A stretch of 64,000 bases of DNA from an uncultured Rhodopila sp. (lineage in GTDB: Bacteria; Pseudomonadota; Alphaproteobacteria; Acetobacterales; Acetobacteraceae): contig CAIZFE010000098.1 of NCBI GenBank assembly GCA_903932145.1, positions 186,001-250,000 of the forward strand, written 5' to 3'. A program made the position numbers and the translations under genes. The notes beneath the pieces are model-generated. The model saw only the letters and a program-made list of their open reading frames with translations. It did no database searches and was not told the origin of the DNA. Shown here piece after piece: positions 61,270-64,000 of this stretch. Every line of letters begins with the position of its first letter. The first letter of the stretch is position 1.

Positions 61270-62631
61270 TTATCGTGCGAGCGCGGGGATCGGTGCGGTT
61301 TCCGCCGCTGTTCCGCCGCCAAGTTCTTCCAGGCTGCGGCGGCGCGGTTCGATCCCCAGACCGGCGACCGTCAGGATCAGCACGAACAGCAACCCGATCA
61401 TCATGGCCAGAACACCGAAAACGCCGAAATCGGTGAACAGTTTGACTACCAGGAATGGCGTCACGATCGTCGCTCCGCGCCCGAATGTGTTGCAGATACC
61501 GGAGGCCCGCAGGCGCACCTCGGTCGGGAACAATTCGGGGATGTAGATGCCGAACAGCAGCGCCACCAGCACGTACATCGGGATTGTCAGCGCGATTCCG
61601 ACCAGCGGCAACCAGACCGGATCAGTCACGAAAGGATAGATGGCGCCGAACACGATGGCGATGCAGGACGCCCCGATCAGTGTTGGTTTGCGTCCCCAAC
61701 GATCCGCCGTCAGCGCTCCAATGGCCGCTCCGACCGGCGCGCCCAGCGACATGATCAGGGTGAAGTTGAACGATGTCGCGATGGACAGGCCTTGTTTGAC
61801 GAAAAACGACGGCAACCAGGTGATGAACCCGTAGATCAACGTGTTGATCACGATCAATGCGATACACCCCAGCACCATGCGCGACGCCAGCGGCGGGGCG
61901 AACAATGTTGCCAACGCCCGCGACGGTGCGGGACCGGAGGCGAGGACGGGCGCCAGCTTGCCGGGGATGGACGCTTCGATCTTCTGCAACAACGCCTCGG
62001 CTTCGGCATTCCGGCCGACGGATTCCAGCCACCGGGGGCTCTCCGGCAGCGCCTTGCGAATCCACCAGACCACCAGAGCCCCGATGCCGCCCAGCATGAA
62101 CATGCTGCGCCAGCCGAAGGCGGGAATCATAACGGTGCTGATCAACACGGCGACCGGCAGTCCGGTGACAACGACGACCGCCAGAAAACCGAGCCAGCGG
62201 CCACGGCTGGCGGAAGGTGCGAACTCGGTCAGGGTTGAGTATCCGACCACGTTCTCCGCCCCCAAGCCAACGCCCATCAGGAAGCGCAGTCCAATCAGCA
62301 CCGTCATGTTCGGTGCGAACGCCGCTGCCAGCGAGGCCAGCCCGAACAGCGCGAGGTTCGCCTGATAGGTGAACCGGCGTCCGAACCGGTCACCGAGGAA
62401 GCCGGTAAAGAAACTGCCCAGCATCATGCCGACAAACGTCATCGAAACGAAAGCGGCGTTTTGCCCCATCGTCGAGAATCCGGACTTCAACGTCGTCCCG
62501 AGAACGGTTCCGGCGATGTAAATATCAAACCCGTCGAAGAACATCCCGATCGCAACGAGCGTAAAGACCTTGCGATGAAAAGCCGAGATTGGCAGGCGAT
62601 CTAACCGAGCGCCTGCGTTGACCGCTGTCAT
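61270..62631 (-). CDS. MFS transporter, aromatic-acid/sugar-porter-like
   Basis: The 453-residue 12-helix transporter has GMFFDGFDIYIAGTVLGTTL in helix 1, the loop 2-3 signature GFLGDRFGRRFTYQANLALF, and the loop 8-9 copy ALTADRWGRKPTLIGASC. The order matches proton symporters for aromatic acids or sugars. It follows the GntR gene (4-base overlap, ATGA) and precedes the dehydrogenase gene by 10 bases, so it probably imports the substrate that the dehydrogenase oxidises. Confidence 0.92.
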   Translation of the reverse strand: MTAVNAGARLDRLPISAFHRKVFTLVAIGMFFDGFDIYIAGTVLGTTLKSGFSTMGQNAAFVSMTFVGMMLGSFFTGFLGDRFGRRFTYQANLALFGLASLAAAFAPNMTVLIGLRFLMGVGLGAENVVGYSTLTEFAPSASRGRWLGFLAVVVVTGLPVAVLISTVMIPAFGWRSMFMLGGIGALVVWWIRKALPESPRWLESVGRNAEAEALLQKIEASIPGKLAPVLASGPAPSRALATLFAPPLASRMVLGCIALIVINTLIYGFITWLPSFFVKQGLSIATSFNFTLIMSLGAPVGAAIGALTADRWGRKPTLIGASCIAIVFGAIYPFVTDPVWLPLVGIALTIPMYVLVALLFGIYIPELFPTEVRLRASGICNTFGRGATIVTPFLVVKLFTDFGVFGVLAMMIGLLFVLILTVAGLGIEPRRRSLEELGGGTAAETAPIPALAR

Positions 62632-63260
62632 GGTGTTACTTCCCTTTTATTGTTTAGGCCGGCAAGAACGCGCGTCCTTGCGTCGGCGACATGATCGCGT
62701 GCGGCGGTTTCCGCTCGCGTGGCATCGCCGGCCTGGATCGCGTCGATGATCGTTTCATGTTCGGCAACCAGGCGATCCCGTTGGCGGTCACCCAAAACGA
62801 GCAGACTGACGCGCACCAGCCGATCGGACTGATCGACGAGATCGCGTGCGACCGCCGCCATGCGTGCGTTGCCAGACAAAATCGCGAGTGCGGCGTGAAA
62901 GTCCCGGTTGTAGTCGATGAAGTCGCTGGCATTGCCGGTGAACCCGCGAAATGTATCCAGCGTCCGCGTATTGTCCGCCGAACTGGCGGCTGCCGCCGCA
63001 CAGGCCGGCTCAATCACCAGCCGCAATCCGAAGATATCACGCGCATCGGCGGCAGAAACGGCATTTACCCGATATCCCTGGCGAGGCAGGACGGTTACCA
63101 GACGCTCACCCTCCAGCCGCAACAACGCATCGCGCACCGGCGACCGGCTGACGGCGTATTGCGCGGCGAGGTCTTGCTCCCGCAGTTCCTGGCCGGGTGG
63201 CAGCTCACAGGTCAGGATCGCGCTACGGAGCGCGTCATAGACATTGTCCCGCAACAGCAT
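62628..63260 (-). CDS. GntR/FadR-type transcriptional regulator
   Basis: The 210-residue product has a winged helix (DNVYDALRSAILTCELPPGQ, QDLAAQYAVSRSPVRDALLR) and an FCD effector domain with metal-ligand candidates in YNRDFHAALAILSG, EHETIIDAI and RDHVADARTR. It likely represses the transporter-dehydrogenase operon, and the palindrome at 63301-63314 in the divergent promoter region is a candidate site. Confidence 0.92.
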   Translation of the reverse strand: MLLRDNVYDALRSAILTCELPPGQELREQDLAAQYAVSRSPVRDALLRLEGERLVTVLPRQGYRVNAVSAADARDIFGLRLVIEPACAAAAASSADNTRTLDTFRGFTGNASDFIDYNRDFHAALAILSGNARMAAVARDLVDQSDRLVRVSLLVLGDRQRDRLVAEHETIIDAIQAGDATRAETAARDHVADARTRVLAGLNNKREVTP

Positions 63261-63300
63261 CCCTGGTTGCCCCTTTCCCGTTGGGCTGTATGATGGCGGC

Positions 63301-63314
63301 CGTGATATATCACG
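63301..63314. promoter_or_regulatory. Perfect palindrome, candidate GntR operator
   Basis: CGTGATATATCACG is a perfect 14-base palindrome in the 67-base gap between the divergent GntR and hydrolase genes. FadR/FCD-type sites are usually short AT-centred palindromes like this one. Confidence 0.6.
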
Positions 63315-63327
63315 TCAAGGACGCACA

Positions 63328-64000
63328 ATGGACAGGATGTTTGCTGACGGAACCGTCGAGGCCCACGTAACCGGCGAGGGGCCGCCGCTTGTGCTGCTGC
63401 ATTCGCTGCTGGCCGACCGTTCCAGCTTTGATCGGGTGGCCGGTTCGTTGGCAGACCGGTTCCAGGTCATGCTGCCCGCGCTGCCCGGCTTTGGCCGGTC
63501 ACCTGCCGTGGAGGGAGGCCTGACCGGCGTTGCCGACCGCGTCGCCGCCGCCATTCGCGACTTCGCGAACGGCCAACCCGTACGTCTGCTGGGGAATGGC
63601 TACGGTGGCTTCGTCGCTCTGCAGGCGGTGATTCGTCACCCCGGCCTGGCGGAGCGCCTGGTGCTCGCCGATGCCGGCGCGGCATTTTCCGAACCGGGCC
63701 GCGAAGCATTCCGCGGCATGGCGCGCGGAGCGGCCGCCAAGGGACTGGAAGGCATCGCCGATATCGCGATGCGCCGCCTGTTCGCTGCCGATTTCTACGC
63801 CGCGAACCCCGATCTGGTCGCCGAACGCCGCCGGATTTTTCTCGATTCCGACCCGGCTGTGATCATCGCGGCGTGCGACGCGCTGGCATCGCTCGATCTG
63901 CGCCCAGCCCTGGCGGACGTGGGCATCCCGGTGCTCGCCGTGGTCGGTGAACAGGACGAGGCCACGCCGTTGCCAATGTCACGCGAGGTCGTGGCCGGTC
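63328..64000 (+). CDS. Alpha/beta hydrolase, 3' end cut by window edge
   Basis: ATG 63328 has AAGGA 7 bases upstream and the frame stays open to the edge (224 codons). PPLVLLHSLLADRSSFDRVA supplies the oxyanion-hole HS segment, and ALPGFGRSP the next strand. The nucleophile elbow reads LLGNGYGGFVALQ: where the family has Ser in G-x-S-x-G the sequence here has Gly. An acid residue is plausible in VVGEQDEATP. The missing Ser means ordinary serine hydrolase chemistry is unlikely unless the true nucleophile lies elsewhere. It is divergent from the GntR operon and may belong to the same pathway. Confidence 0.82.
   Translation, partial: MDRMFADGTVEAHVTGEGPPLVLLHSLLADRSSFDRVAGSLADRFQVMLPALPGFGRSPAVEGGLTGVADRVAAAIRDFANGQPVRLLGNGYGGFVALQAVIRHPGLAERLVLADAGAAFSEPGREAFRGMARGAAAKGLEGIADIAMRRLFAADFYAANPDLVAERRRIFLDSDPAVIIAACDALASLDLRPALADVGIPVLAVVGEQDEATPLPMSREVVAG

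Overview
The window looks like chromosomal DNA of a high-GC alphaproteobacterium, most likely an Acetobacteraceae (Rhodospirillales) member. This is inferred from protein style (PhaR and PhaC, an ECF42 sigma factor with its YciI/DGPF partner, NrtR, DUF2283 and DUF29 proteins, an MlaE-type permease) and from dispersed palindromic repeats. No rRNA, tRNA or CRISPR array was seen.

Layout. 0-3.6 kb: a lower-GC minus-strand operon encoding a ParA-like ATPase, a SIR2 NADase-like protein, a DNA methyltransferase and a fourth gene cut by the window edge. It looks like a defence or mobile-DNA module and is the best candidate for an undescribed system. 3.8-6.3 kb: two unrecognised genes and pyrE. 6.4-14.1 kb: a decayed tandem duplication of sulfotransferase remnant + polytopic membrane protein + large RTX/FrpC-like repeat protein. 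14-19.4 kb: DUF1993, EamA, lipoprotein, class II aldolase, carbamoylase-type amidohydrolase, DUF2283 and DUF29 genes. 19,404-23,450: an apparently intact 4,047-bp IS1-family (ISMhu11-like) transposon with perfect 16-bp terminal inverted repeats, an 8-bp target duplication and passenger genes (XRE-ImmA regulator/protease, PemK toxin and small unknowns).

23.5-34 kb: toxin-antitoxin loci, several of them broken (ParDE, HigBA, a ParDE whose toxin carries a 14-bp duplication, a frameshifted HicB), scattered between housekeeping genes (dnaB, alr, mlaE) and a few metabolic genes. 34-42 kb: a TPP enzyme, enoyl-CoA hydratase, zwf, a polyhydroxyalkanoate group (PhaC-like synthase, PhaE-like partner, PhaR) and two paralogous coiled-coil proteins. 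42-49.6 kb: ECF42 sigma factor + YciI, the rpsF-rpsR-rplI operon, cyclopropane fatty acid synthase, an FAH-family hydrolase, xth and an LLM flavin-dependent oxidoreductase. 49.9-52.7 kb: a divergent NrtR / SPFH / NAD-kinase-like group that looks like an NAD-responsive unit. 53.2-58 kb: ftsK and tkt. 58.3-64 kb: a glycine-rich secreted protein and a probable catabolic cluster (molybdopterin dehydrogenase subunit, MFS transporter, GntR regulator, divergent alpha/beta hydrolase cut by the right edge).

Functionally, the core genes serve pyrimidine synthesis, replication, cell-wall precursor synthesis, translation, the pentose phosphate pathway and carbon storage. They are interleaved with accessory DNA that was repeatedly inserted and is now partly decaying.
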